Of a DNA stretch of 64,000 bases, positions 41,884 to 50,103 are shown piece by piece. The notes under the pieces were generated by a model. The model did not search any database. It was given only the letters and a program-made list of their open reading frames with translations, and was not told where the DNA came from. Origin of the DNA: Enterococcus thailandicus (lineage in GTDB: Bacteria; Bacillota; Bacilli; Lactobacillales; Enterococcaceae); the NCBI RefSeq assembly GCF_001886265.1, contig NZ_JXLE01000005.1, positions 43,759-107,758 of the forward strand, written 5' to 3'. The position numbers were made by a program, and so were the translations under genes. Position 1 is the first letter of the stretch; each line of letters opens with the position of its first letter.

Positions 41884-42660
41884 ATGCAAATTGATTATGT
41901 ATCTGATTTACATTTAAGTCATTACGTTTCGCTAAAAAAGAATCCGCAGAAGCAGTCTGATCAAGTCCAAGTATTTATTGAGAAATACTTTATTTCTAAT
42001 TCCAAGGGTCAAGTATTAGTCCTAGCAGGAGATTATTCGGAGTACAACTTGCAAACTATTACGATGATTGAAACTTTTGCCTTGTATTATCGGCATGTAT
42101 TGGTTGTCTTTGGAAACCATGATCATTATCTTACATCACAGTCGCAAAGGAAAAAGTATAATTACTGCTCAGAGAATCGCTTGTTAGAAATACAGAATCA
42201 TTTTAGTGAAATTGATAATGTTCATATTCTTCAGAATCAAGTTATTACAATTGATAACGTAAAATTTGCTGGGACGAGATTATGGTACAACTTAACTTCA
42301 CCAAAGAGCTTTGAGTTTTATAAAAATCAAAGTAATGACAGCCAATTTATTTTTTCTTGTCGGGATAATTCTACATCTGTTTGGAAGGAATATCATGATC
42401 AAGATTTGTCTTTCTATATTTCATTAGCTGATATTGATGTCATGGTTAGTCATATCCCTCCAGTTCAACCTATAAAGAGTTTATTTCCATTTAATGAATG
42501 TTACGTTTCTTCAGTAAATGATTTTAAAGCGAAACGATGGATCTGTGGTCATCAACATTTAGTTGATAGTTTTGAAAAAGAGGGAGTTGTCTTTTATATG
42601 AATGCGATTGGCTATCCTTGGGAAGAGAATGAATTAACTATTCAATCATTTACTATTTGA
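41884..42660 (+). CDS. Calcineurin-like metallophosphoesterase
   Basis: 258 aa. All metal-ligand motifs are present: DLHLSH (residues 8-13), GDYSE (about 51), GNHDHY (about 79), SHIPP (about 193) and GHQH (about 222). Should be an active phosphodiesterase or nuclease-type hydrolase of the Icc/YkuE-like group. ATG 41884 gives the canonical family start; ATGs at 41869 and 41872 are possible and no strong RBS decides. First gene of an unknown four-gene block, 16 nt before the next gene. Confidence 0.85.
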   Translation: MQIDYVSDLHLSHYVSLKKNPQKQSDQVQVFIEKYFISNSKGQVLVLAGDYSEYNLQTITMIETFALYYRHVLVVFGNHDHYLTSQSQRKKYNYCSENRLLEIQNHFSEIDNVHILQNQVITIDNVKFAGTRLWYNLTSPKSFEFYKNQSNDSQFIFSCRDNSTSVWKEYHDQDLSFYISLADIDVMVSHIPPVQPIKSLFPFNECYVSSVNDFKAKRWICGHQHLVDSFEKEGVVFYMNAIGYPWEENELTIQSFTI

Positions 42661-42676
42661 AAGTGGTGATCAATCA

Positions 42677-44170
42677 GTGAAGAGATACGATATTAAACCG
42701 AGTCATATCAAAAAAGTTGAAAATACCAATAAAGAGAATCAAGATAAGCAGCGTGATAAGTTGCTGGAGCGGATGAGAGCGAAGGAAAAAAATAGGTCAA
42801 AGTCAGAAGGTTCAAAAGGATCCTCTGATTCAATCAAGAAAGATACTAAGAAGATTTTAGACCAATCTAAGCAAGATGAGATAGTTAGACTTAATAATCA
42901 AATTTCTAAGTTAAAGCGCGAACTCAACAATTGTAAAAAGGAGACAGCAATCGAGAGGAAAAAATGTAGAATTGCAAAATCTAACTTAAAGGAACTCGAA
43001 AAAGCTTCTTCTGAACGTATGAATGATGTGTTAAAAGAAGCTGATGATATTAGAAAATAAGCTAGACATGAGCTGGAAGAAGCAACTCAATTATTGGAAG
43101 AATTGCAAGCTGCAGGTTGGGATCGTGATAATGATTCTATCAAGGAACTTGAATTAAGAAATGAAGCAATACTATTTTTAATACATGAGCGGATAAAGGC
43201 CAGTAAATATGTAAGTAAGGTTCAAAATCGTGAACAAAATTTCAATAAAAAAGTTAGAAATATTGAGAAAGAATTATCTGACTTAAAAAACAGCAAAATT
43301 GAGTATCAGAAGATAGTTACTCGGAAAGATCGACAATTTGAAAAATTGCAAAAGGAAAAAGATTTTCTGCAAGCTAGTTATAATAAATTACAAAAAAGTA
43401 TTCATAGATTGAAAAGTACTAATGCACAAGATGTTATTCCAAAACTAATCCAACAATTAGATAGTCGTACTTTTCGAAGCTTTAATCAATTGAACACGCT
43501 GTTTGAGAAGTACCAATGGATATTTAAGTATAATTCACAGAAACCTAGTGATAATAAGTCTGATGTTCTATACGGATTTTTGGAAGTAAGAAAAGGCGAT
43601 GCATTGTATTTTCATGATATCAACAATGAAATTATGTTATCAATTAGTGTCCATAAAGGATTTAAAAGAAAAGATTTATTAATAGATGGCATGGCAATCC
43701 AAGTATTTCGGAAATTGGAAAATCCTGACTTTGTCTCATTAGGATATTGTTACCCGATTGTTGAAAAAACTAACTCAAGCAAGAAAAACCAAAAAGAGAA
43801 AACTGATTTAAGGGCAGGAAAAGAGATAAATCATCCATTTGCTAATGAGAAAGTACAAAAATGGGCTGCTGAAATATCAATATTGGTAGTTGGAAACAAG
43901 CATGCAAAAGCTTTTGTTAATCAACTAGCTAAATATGTAAAAAGTGTTGAATATATTGATGCCTATGAAAAAGGAGAAAAATATACTTTTGAAAGGATTC
44001 GCTCTGTAGACTATTCTTTTATACTGTTGGACAGTGTTCCGCACACAATTTCAACATTTATTAGAACCTTTGATCCTTTAGAGAAGAAAATTCAGATCTT
44101 TAAACTTGCAAATCAGGAGGACGGCTTAATCCGATTGAATTATTTGTATTGGAACCAAGAGGAAGTGTAA
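42677..44170 (+). pseudogene. Coiled-coil protein with DUF2325-like C-terminus, interrupted by an in-frame stop
   Basis: From GTG 42677 the frame runs 127 codons, hits TAA at 43058-43060, and continues in the same frame without a break to 44170. Together this is a ~497-codon gene. Residues ~60-260 are charged coiled coil on both sides of the stop. The last ~90 residues (AAEISILVVGNKHAKAF ... DYSFILLDSVPHTIS) resemble the Rossmann-like DUF2325 domain. No convincing RBS precedes a restart after the stop (TTG 43094). Nonsense mutation, sequencing error or read-through are the options. Confidence 0.7.
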
Positions 44171-44201
44171 TGAATTGATTTATTAATCAGATTAAAAATG
44201 A

Positions 44202-45395
44202 TTGGGGTTGCTTAAACTGGAGTACAAAAGCATCTTAAACTATTTTGACTATGATACAAGAGGAAATGAATTTAAAGAAATTTCAGAAATAAAAATGCGT
44301 GAAATTTTGGAAGACTACTATTTTACAGGAAAAACAATTAAAAAGATTATTGAAGAAAATCAGCTGAGAATAAAAAGTGGTGAGCTGTATAAAAAATTTC
44401 CCAAACTAACCAATAAGGCTACGTGTAAATATGATGAACAAAAAATATATTTAACTTTGCCAAGCAGAGAAAACTTTAAACATTTTTCAATTGACATAGA
44501 AAAGTTTGAATGTTCAGAATGTGGTCACCGTAACATGGTTGGATGCATGTGTAGAAACTGTCAGGATAGTTACCGAATGAAAATAAAGCAAGCATACTCT
44601 TTGGAAACAAAAGTAAGTTTAGAATCCTGTTGTTTGAAGGATAGGCTAGCTCTGGCGACATTATTGCAATATACATTTACAAATTCTTGTGAAGAGGAGA
44701 TTGGACCAAGTAAACAATATTCAGAAATAGAGGATTCTGCCTTTTTTGATATGAGAATGGAACTTGAACGTCTGATAGCGAAAGGGATTATTGGCGTATC
44801 TGCTAGCAGTGATCTATCGTCCTTTCCTATAGATGATCAGTTTCCAAATAGTTTTTATTCTGACAGGGTGAAATATAAGCTTAACTTAGCGATGGAGGAC
44901 GAGTATTATCTATTTAATTCTTTGAAGTACTTAACGAATACTGTACCAATGGATGACCAGGAAAAAAATGATATTTGGCGATATATTGTAGTTAATGAAT
45001 TGATTAGATTGACGGAATATCAAATGGATAAATTTGATTTTTTATACCAGCACGAAAATGACAGGGACAAATTATTTAATCTTTTTAATCGACTGCTAGG
45101 AAATCTTATTCCAGCACAGATATATGCCCTGATTTGTTGTGGAGTTAGAAGAGCATATATTTCCAAAAAAGAAGCTGTTTGGGAAAATTACAAATACTCT
45201 CATGTTGATTTGATTATCGCTAACATCGAGCAGATCTTTTTACTGAAATTCAACAATTACGAAGAAATTAAAAGATATGATTATCCAAATGAAGTCAGAC
45301 CAATACTCTATACCAAAATATATTTTGAACAAATTTTGTTAAAACCCAATTGGTTTGTTGAAAAAGTCCCTGATGTTGCTATAGGAGGAAATTAA
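44202..45395 (+). CDS. Unknown protein with a Zn ribbon, 397 aa
   Basis: No family recognised. A four-Cys site CSECGHRNMVGCMCRNC lies at about residues 102-118. The rest appears helical and soluble, with several Cys beyond the ribbon. The start is uncertain: only TTG codons (44202, 44208) are in frame, with a TGA just before and poor RBS. An ATG at 44198 lies one base out of frame, so removing one G from a G4 run would supply an ATG start. Its stop overlaps the next ATG (TAATG). Confidence 0.65.
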   Translation: MGLLKLEYKSILNYFDYDTRGNEFKEISEIKMREILEDYYFTGKTIKKIIEENQLRIKSGELYKKFPKLTNKATCKYDEQKIYLTLPSRENFKHFSIDIEKFECSECGHRNMVGCMCRNCQDSYRMKIKQAYSLETKVSLESCCLKDRLALATLLQYTFTNSCEEEIGPSKQYSEIEDSAFFDMRMELERLIAKGIIGVSASSDLSSFPIDDQFPNSFYSDRVKYKLNLAMEDEYYLFNSLKYLTNTVPMDDQEKNDIWRYIVVNELIRLTEYQMDKFDFLYQHENDRDKLFNLFNRLLGNLIPAQIYALICCGVRRAYISKKEAVWENYKYSHVDLIIANIEQIFLLKFNNYEEIKRYDYPNEVRPILYTKIYFEQILLKPNWFVEKVPDVAIGGN

Positions 45396-45835
45396 TGGAG
45401 TCTATTGGTACTAAATTGTATAAGTCATTAGTAGGAGAGTTAAATAATCAAATAATTAAATATCTTAAAGAACAATATCTGGAAGATTTTTCAATAGAGA
45501 GGATTGCTGAACGAGTAGTTGCTTTTAAAAAAGTTATTGAATCAGCAAATGAATCTGATGTCGGTATTGATAAGTGTAAGTTAATTATCAGTAAGGAAAT
45601 AGATGACTTTGAAGAATCTAACGTTTATTGGCATATTTCTCTCATAGATGAAAATGATGATATGTATGCAATAGATTTTATTCCACTCATTGAACTATTG
45701 AGTTACCCTGTTGAAGGATATCAAGAAAATGTAGCGCTTATTGGGGATGTAATCTGGGAATTAACCTTTGATGGATGGATAGTGGAGGAGCAACAAAAAC
45801 GAATATCTGAGATGAAAAAATGGTATGAGGAGTAG
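45395..45835 (+). CDS. Unknown acidic protein, 146 aa, last gene of the island block
   Basis: Excellent RBS (AGGAGGAAATTA) and one-base overlap with the previous stop show it is translated with its neighbour. Acidic, soluble, no known domain seen. C-terminal ~50 residues include VIWELTFDGWIVEEQQKR. Ends 155 nt before the eno tail remnant. Confidence 0.7.
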   Translation: MESIGTKLYKSLVGELNNQIIKYLKEQYLEDFSIERIAERVVAFKKVIESANESDVGIDKCKLIISKEIDDFEESNVYWHISLIDENDDMYAIDFIPLIELLSYPVEGYQENVALIGDVIWELTFDGWIVEEQQKRISEMKKWYEE

Positions 45836-45990
45836 TGTAAACTCATTTTAGTTAAATAGACAAGTATTTCTAAAAAGAAATTTACACCTAGTTAGCAATA
45901 CTACCCACTTTCTATTTTGAAGGGATTGTTGCACCAGTGCTGAAGTGATAATATTCTTTATATAATAGAAGAAAAAAATCACAGGTAAAG

Positions 45991-46097
45991 CTGACCGTAT
46001 TGCTAAATACAATCAATTATTACGTATCGAAGACCAACTTGGTGAAGTTGCAGAATACAAAGGTTTGAAATCTTTCTACAACTTGAAAAATAAATAA
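45991..46097 (+). pseudogene. Displaced 3' end of eno (attR side)
   Basis: 107 bp aligning without gaps to the last 107 bp of eno (29088-29194), still in frame: [20 protein letters not shown] then [14 protein letters not shown] and stop. The intact gene has GDVA and GVNSF instead. The last 27 bp are identical. Nothing of eno upstream of this point is present. Confidence 0.9.
46071..46097 (+). other. Right attachment-site core (attR)
   Basis: 27 bp identical to 29168-29194. Marks the right border of the island. Confidence 0.75.
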
Positions 46098-46119
46098 TTT
46101 TTATTAATTAACTATTTTT

Positions 46120-46149
46120 AGACGTGGGGCTTGCCCCACGTCTTTTTTT
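46120..46149 (+). terminator. Intrinsic terminator, probably the original eno terminator
   Basis: AGACGTGGGGC-TT-GCCCCACGTCT followed by seven T. It follows the eno tail remnant at the spacing expected for eno itself. Confidence 0.93.
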
Positions 46150-46242
46150 GTCCATAAAATACTAGGTAGTTAATTGTTTTACAAGCTGGTCGAATTTTTA
46201 TATGATAAATAGCATCAATAAGTAGCTAAGGAGAGGAACAAC

Positions 46243-46602
46243 ATGCATCTTTTTTCAACGATCATCATCACATTAGTAGCAATCGAATTTTTTTATATTA
46301 TGTATTTAGAGACGTTCGCAACGACATCAGCAACCACTGGACGAGTGTTTCATTTATCAAAAGAAGAATTAGCACGTCCGTCAGTAAATGTTTTATTCAA
46401 GAATCAAGGAATTTACAATGGATTGATTGGAGTGGGATTGCTTTATGCGACATATGTTTCTTCCGCAGGTAGTGAGCTAGCAAAGGTTTTGCTAGTCTAT
46501 ATTATTTTAGTGGCTTTGTATGGAAGCATAACGAGTGATAAAAAAATTATTATTACACAAGGCGGATTAGCGATTATTGCTTTTGTTTCACTCTTTTTTT
46601 AA
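46243..46602 (+). CDS. DUF1304 membrane protein
   Basis: 119 aa with four membrane helices (about residues 4-22, 50-68, 75-93, 98-117). DUF1304 family signature: FYIMYLETFA near the start and NQGIYNGLIGVGLLYA in the middle. Function unknown. RBS AAGGAGAGG. First core gene after the island. Confidence 0.88.
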   Translation: MHLFSTIIITLVAIEFFYIMYLETFATTSATTGRVFHLSKEELARPSVNVLFKNQGIYNGLIGVGLLYATYVSSAGSELAKVLLVYIILVALYGSITSDKKIIITQGGLAIIAFVSLFF

Positions 46603-46752
46603 GTTAAGTATTTAAAAATTCAACAGTTTTATTTATTAGAATGGTACAATAAAAATGTAGTTTACTTGAATTTTTTTAAAAGAAAAAATCAGTCTTGGTT
46701 AATTGATTGCATAGTGAAAAATCAAGGATAGCTGAGTGGTGGAGGTGATTAA

Positions 46753-47727
46753 TTGATTATTATGTTGTATTTTATTTTAGTAATCGTGATTCTTGCTATT
46801 ATTTTTAATGTTATTTCTTATTCTTATGCAAAAAAGTTGATTACGGTTGGTGTACAACGAGGTCATAACTGGTATGAAACAACAGGACACCTCTTAATGG
46901 ATCCTGCAGCGACTGAAATTGTCGAAGCAAAACGACAACAGCTAGAAGAAGCGGCAGAATCTTTTTGGCAAACAGGTGTAACAGAAACAATCAAAAGTCA
47001 CGATGGATTAAAACTAACGGGAAAATGGTTTGTTACAGATCGAAGACAAAAAAATTGGGTGATTTGTATCCATGATTACCGAAGCACGGGCAAGCGTGAC
47101 ATGTCTTTTGTTGGGAAAAAATATGCAGAACAAGGGTTTAATGTTTTGATTCCAGATTTACGTGCCCATGGCGAAAGTGAAGGAGAAATCATCGGAATGG
47201 GCTGGTTGGATCGTCTGGATTTGATTGCTTGGATTAAGCAACTGATGAAAGAATATCCGGATGCTTCGATTGTTTTACATGGCGGTTCAATGGGCGCTTC
47301 GACGATTATGATGGCTAGTGGTGAGAAGCTGCCTTCTTCTGTGAAAGGCTTTATCTTGGATAGCGGGTATGTTTCTGTCTATGCAGAATTTCGTTATATG
47401 CTAAGCAAGTTAACTTCATTTCCAAAGTGGTTGATTATGAGATATGCAAATTCTTACGCCCAAAAATATGCTGGTTATTCTTTGAAACAAGCATCTGCTA
47501 CACGCCAACTAGGTAGTAATCATTTACCACTATTAATTATCCATGGTGAACACGATTATTTTGTGCCTGTTGAAGCAGCTTACACTGTGCAAAATGCAAC
47601 AGCGGGGGAAAAAGAATTACTATTGGTTCCAAATACAGAGCATCTAGCGGCAGTATTGAATGAGCCAAAGACTTATTGGACTGTTGTGTTTTCTTTTATC
47701 AATGAACGAATTTTAGCTGGGCAATAA
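46753..47727 (+). CDS. Alpha/beta hydrolase with N-terminal membrane anchor
   Basis: 324 aa. Hydrophobic segment at residues 3-24 anchors it to the membrane; the hydrolase domain follows. Oxyanion region VICIHDYRS, nucleophile Ser in HGGSMGAS (about residue 180), Asp in HGEHDYF (about 267) and His in NTEH. Similar to YqkD-type serine peptidases/esterases. TTG 46753 is preferred, as GGAGGTGATT is 7 nt upstream; ATG 46762 is the alternative. Confidence 0.88.
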   Translation: MIIMLYFILVIVILAIIFNVISYSYAKKLITVGVQRGHNWYETTGHLLMDPAATEIVEAKRQQLEEAAESFWQTGVTETIKSHDGLKLTGKWFVTDRRQKNWVICIHDYRSTGKRDMSFVGKKYAEQGFNVLIPDLRAHGESEGEIIGMGWLDRLDLIAWIKQLMKEYPDASIVLHGGSMGASTIMMASGEKLPSSVKGFILDSGYVSVYAEFRYMLSKLTSFPKWLIMRYANSYAQKYAGYSLKQASATRQLGSNHLPLLIIHGEHDYFVPVEAAYTVQNATAGEKELLLVPNTEHLAAVLNEPKTYWTVVFSFINERILAGQ

Positions 47728-47982
47728 ATCGTGTTGCATTCTTGAATGATGAGTTGTCAAACTACTAATTAATATAGAAGAAAAAAATTCGCAAAGTTTC
47801 CTATAAGCAATTTATATTTATAGTGAACTCCAAGTCAAAAATCTGACGGAGTAGTTACGTGTGATTTATTAAAAAAGAATACTTTATCTGACTACTCCTG
47901 TTTGCGAGGATAAATAGTTGCTGGTTTGAAGAGAGATTGTTAGAATGAATTGTACAAAAACACAAGTTATTTTAGGGGTGGT

Positions 47983-48258
47983 ATGATGGGGCAACAGGTG
48001 AACAATGAACATTTTTCAACCGAAGAAGAATTGTTTGAAGCTGGTTATCGAAAATATTCGGGTGAAAAGATAGACATTTTTTATAACAAAGAGATTTGTA
48101 TCCACAGTGGAAATTGTGTTCGCGGGAATGCAGCTGTTTTTGAAGTTGGTCGCAGACCGTGGATCATGCCGGATAATGCAAGTGCTGATGAAAGTAGTCG
48201 CGTTATTCAAACATGTCCGAGTGGCGCATTGAAGTTTATTCGAAAGGATGAAGTGTAA
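47983..48258 (+). CDS. yjdI: Divergent [4Fe-4S] mono-cluster protein (YjdI-like)
   Basis: 91 aa. Cys residues in CIHSGNC and the closing TCPSGAL motif fit the Fer4_19 family with a single cluster. E. coli has the same pair, yjdI-yjdJ. ATG 47983 chosen behind AGGGGTGGT. The next gene begins 2 nt after the stop. Confidence 0.8.
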   Translation: MMGQQVNNEHFSTEEELFEAGYRKYSGEKIDIFYNKEICIHSGNCVRGNAAVFEVGRRPWIMPDNASADESSRVIQTCPSGALKFIRKDEV

Positions 48259-48259
48259 A

Positions 48260-48535
48260 ATGGAAATCAAAGAAGAAAAAAATCGTTTTGCTTTATACAA
48301 TGATGAACAACAAGAAATTGGAGAAATGACTTGGTCTGATGCTGGACCAGATATCATGATTATTGATCATACATTTGTCGAACCTACTTATCGTGGACAA
48401 AAATTAGCGGAAAAATTAGTGAATAGCGGTGTTGAATTAGCTCGTCGCGAAGGTAAAAAAATTATTCCACTATGCCCATTTGCTAAAAAAGAATTTGATA
48501 CAAAACCTGAATATGGAGATGTATTACGCAAATAA
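48260..48535 (+). CDS. yjdJ: GNAT-like N-acetyltransferase (YjdJ-like)
   Basis: 91 aa, the short GNAT variant. Acetyl-CoA-binding stretch VEPTYRGQKLAEKLV and the following LARREGKKIIPLCPFAK are diagnostic. ATG 48260 chosen with AAAGGATG 11 nt upstream; an ATG at 48248 overlaps the RBS. Probably works with the Fe-S protein; the target is not known. Confidence 0.85.
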   Translation: MEIKEEKNRFALYNDEQQEIGEMTWSDAGPDIMIIDHTFVEPTYRGQKLAEKLVNSGVELARREGKKIIPLCPFAKKEFDTKPEYGDVLRK

Positions 48536-48550
48536 ATAGAAACAAGTAGA

Positions 48551-48581
48551 AGAGTTACGTTTGACGTGACTCTTTTTTTTG
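48551..48581 (+). terminator. Intrinsic terminator after yjdJ
   Basis: AGAGTTACGT-TTG-ACGTGACTCT followed by eight T. Confidence 0.9.
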
Positions 48582-48687
48582 AATAGATTGTTGAAAGTCG
48601 ATTTTCATGAGGAGTCTAAACGTATGGAGCTAGCGTTGGAAAGAAAACATTGCTATTTGCGATGAAACATTGGAAGATAAAGTTTTT

Positions 48688-48925
48688 CGATGTTTCCCAA
48701 AAAATTCTCGCAACAAGCCATAGATCAATAAAGTAATGGGAGCTATTTTATCAGACTGTTCACTAGTTTGTAGGAATGAGATGCTTTGCGCCATAATTTT
48801 ATTCACGGTGTCACCAAAGCAACTTCGCAAAATGATTTATAATTGTTCAAAAATATGAAAAAATACTTTTATCAGTTGCTTCTTATTTTTTCGAGGCTTG
48901 AAGCTACAATCTTCTTTTATAACCT
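48688..48925 (+). repeat. Two tandem copies of the ~120-bp intergenic repeat
   Basis: The second unit starts ACGGTGTCACCAAAGCAAC at 48805 and ends TATAACCTT near 48925. The first, more degraded unit starts near 48688 (GATGTTTCCC) and ends with GCTTTGCGCCATAATTTTATTC. Motifs match the array at 4334-4690. With the terminator and the secG promoter it explains most of 48536-48999. Confidence 0.65.
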
Positions 48926-48929
48926 TATT

Positions 48930-48958
48930 TTGAATTTATTTTCATTCTATGGTAAAGT
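48930..48958 (+). promoter_or_regulatory. secG operon promoter
   Basis: TTGAAT, 17-bp spacer, TAAAGT; 41 nt before the secG ATG. Confidence 0.6.
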
Positions 48959-48999
48959 TAAAGAGATGATATTTTTCAAAGAAGGAGGAGCTGAAGCGT

Positions 49000-49236
49000 A
49001 TGTATAATTTAATTTTAGGGATCGTAATTGCCTTATCAATCGTCATGATTATCGCAATTATGATGCAGCCAAGTAAACAAAATAGTGCAGCGAGCGCATT
49101 TACTGGTGGAGCGGATCAGTTGTTTGGGAAGCAAAAAGCACGTGGCTTTGAAGCCGTGATGCAACGAACAACTGCTGTGCTGGGAGCCGTTTGGATGATT
49201 TTATTATTTGTCCTAGCGTTTTTATCTTCAAACTAA
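49000..49236 (+). CDS. secG: Preprotein translocase subunit SecG
   Basis: 78 aa. Two membrane helices (residues 3-22 and 55-75) joined by a loop containing ASAFTGGADQLFGKQKARG, the SecG signature. Part of the SecYEG channel. GAAGGAGGAGC RBS. Followed by a terminator, then est-rnr-smpB, the usual Firmicute order. Confidence 0.96.
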   Translation: MYNLILGIVIALSIVMIIAIMMQPSKQNSAASAFTGGADQLFGKQKARGFEAVMQRTTAVLGAVWMILLFVLAFLSSN

Positions 49237-49242
49237 TCAAGA

Positions 49243-49275
49243 AACCTCTCGCCGATTTGCGAGGGGCTTTTTTTA
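49243..49275 (+). terminator. Intrinsic terminator after secG
   Basis: ACCTCTCGC ... GCGAGGGGC followed by seven T. Confidence 0.88.
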
Positions 49276-49347
49276 TTGGTGGAGCAGGTGAAAACAAGAA
49301 GTTTCTGAGTGCAACTATGTTAAAATGAAGAGCGAGAGGTGATTGAA

Positions 49348-50103
49348 TTGAAAGGAAGTTTACCAAAATCATTTTATGCGGAACATGGAGAGAAAGCTGT
49401 TTTACTTTTGCACGCATATTCAGGTAGCTCAAACGATGTCCGAATGCTTTGCCGTTTTTTAGAAAAAGCAAATTATACTGTTTATGCACCGATGTTTTCG
49501 GGACATGGAACGTTGAATCCAGAAGATATTTTACATCAAGACGCCACAACTTGGTGGGAAGATGCGAAAGCAGCACTCGCGTTTTTAAAAGCAAATGGCT
49601 TTCATGAGATTGCTGTTTTTGGTTTGTCTATGGGTGGTATTTTTGCGACAAGACTACTTGAAGAAGAAAATGTGATTGGAGGCGGCTTTTTCTGTTCACC
49701 AATTTCACCAGTAGAAACGAATGTACCAGAAAACTTTCTCATTTATGCACAACAAGTATTGAATATCGCAGGACTGTCAGAAACAGAAATTCAGCAACAA
49801 CTTGAAATTTATCGTCCCTTAGTTAAGGAACAATTAACAGATATACAAGAACAAGCAGCTTATGCAAATGAAAAGCTGTCAAAAATTCAAGCACCAATGT
49901 TCCTAGCTCAAGCAGGTCAAGATGAAATGATTGATCCAATGGGTGTTTATGAAACGGCTCGTCGTTTGAATAAACAGCGAGTAACGCTTCAATGGTATCC
50001 AACCAGTAAGCATGTGATTACGGTTGGAAACGCTCGGCGGGAGTTAGAACGAGATGTCTTAGAATTTTTAGAGAAATTACCCTGGAATGAGGAAAATAAA
50101 TGA
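49348..50103 (+). CDS. est: Carboxylesterase / monoglyceride-lipase-like hydrolase
   Basis: 251 aa alpha/beta hydrolase. Nucleophile Ser in FGLSMGGIFA (about residue 95), Asp in AGQDEMIDP and His in SKHVITV. The same gene lies between secG and rnr in many Firmicutes (B. subtilis est/yvaK). TTG 49348 is preferred, because AGAGGTGA is the RBS and overlaps the alternative GTG at 49339. Stop overlaps the rnr start (ATGA). Confidence 0.9.
   Translation: MKGSLPKSFYAEHGEKAVLLLHAYSGSSNDVRMLCRFLEKANYTVYAPMFSGHGTLNPEDILHQDATTWWEDAKAALAFLKANGFHEIAVFGLSMGGIFATRLLEEENVIGGGFFCSPISPVETNVPENFLIYAQQVLNIAGLSETEIQQQLEIYRPLVKEQLTDIQEQAAYANEKLSKIQAPMFLAQAGQDEMIDPMGVYETARRLNKQRVTLQWYPTSKHVITVGNARRELERDVLEFLEKLPWNEENK

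Larger units (their letters stand above)
29195..46097. mobile_element. Genomic island inserted in eno
   Basis: About 16.9 kb bounded by a tyrosine recombinase next to the intact eno end and a truncated eno tail at the far end. Cargo includes restriction-modification genes, a resolvase, an ATPase and several unknown genes. Base composition and codon use are more AT-rich in 36.4-45.8 kb than in the glycolytic genes. No conjugation genes, phage structural genes or replication genes are recognised, so it would need help to move or is degenerate. Confidence 0.8.

Noticed and set aside
42661..44170. Two independent genes at 42677-43060 and 43094-44170
   Set aside because: Same frame, continuous coiled coil and no restart signal point to one gene with an internal stop.
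29400..46097. Prophage
   Set aside because: An integrase is present but no capsid, portal, terminase, tail or lysis genes are recognisable.
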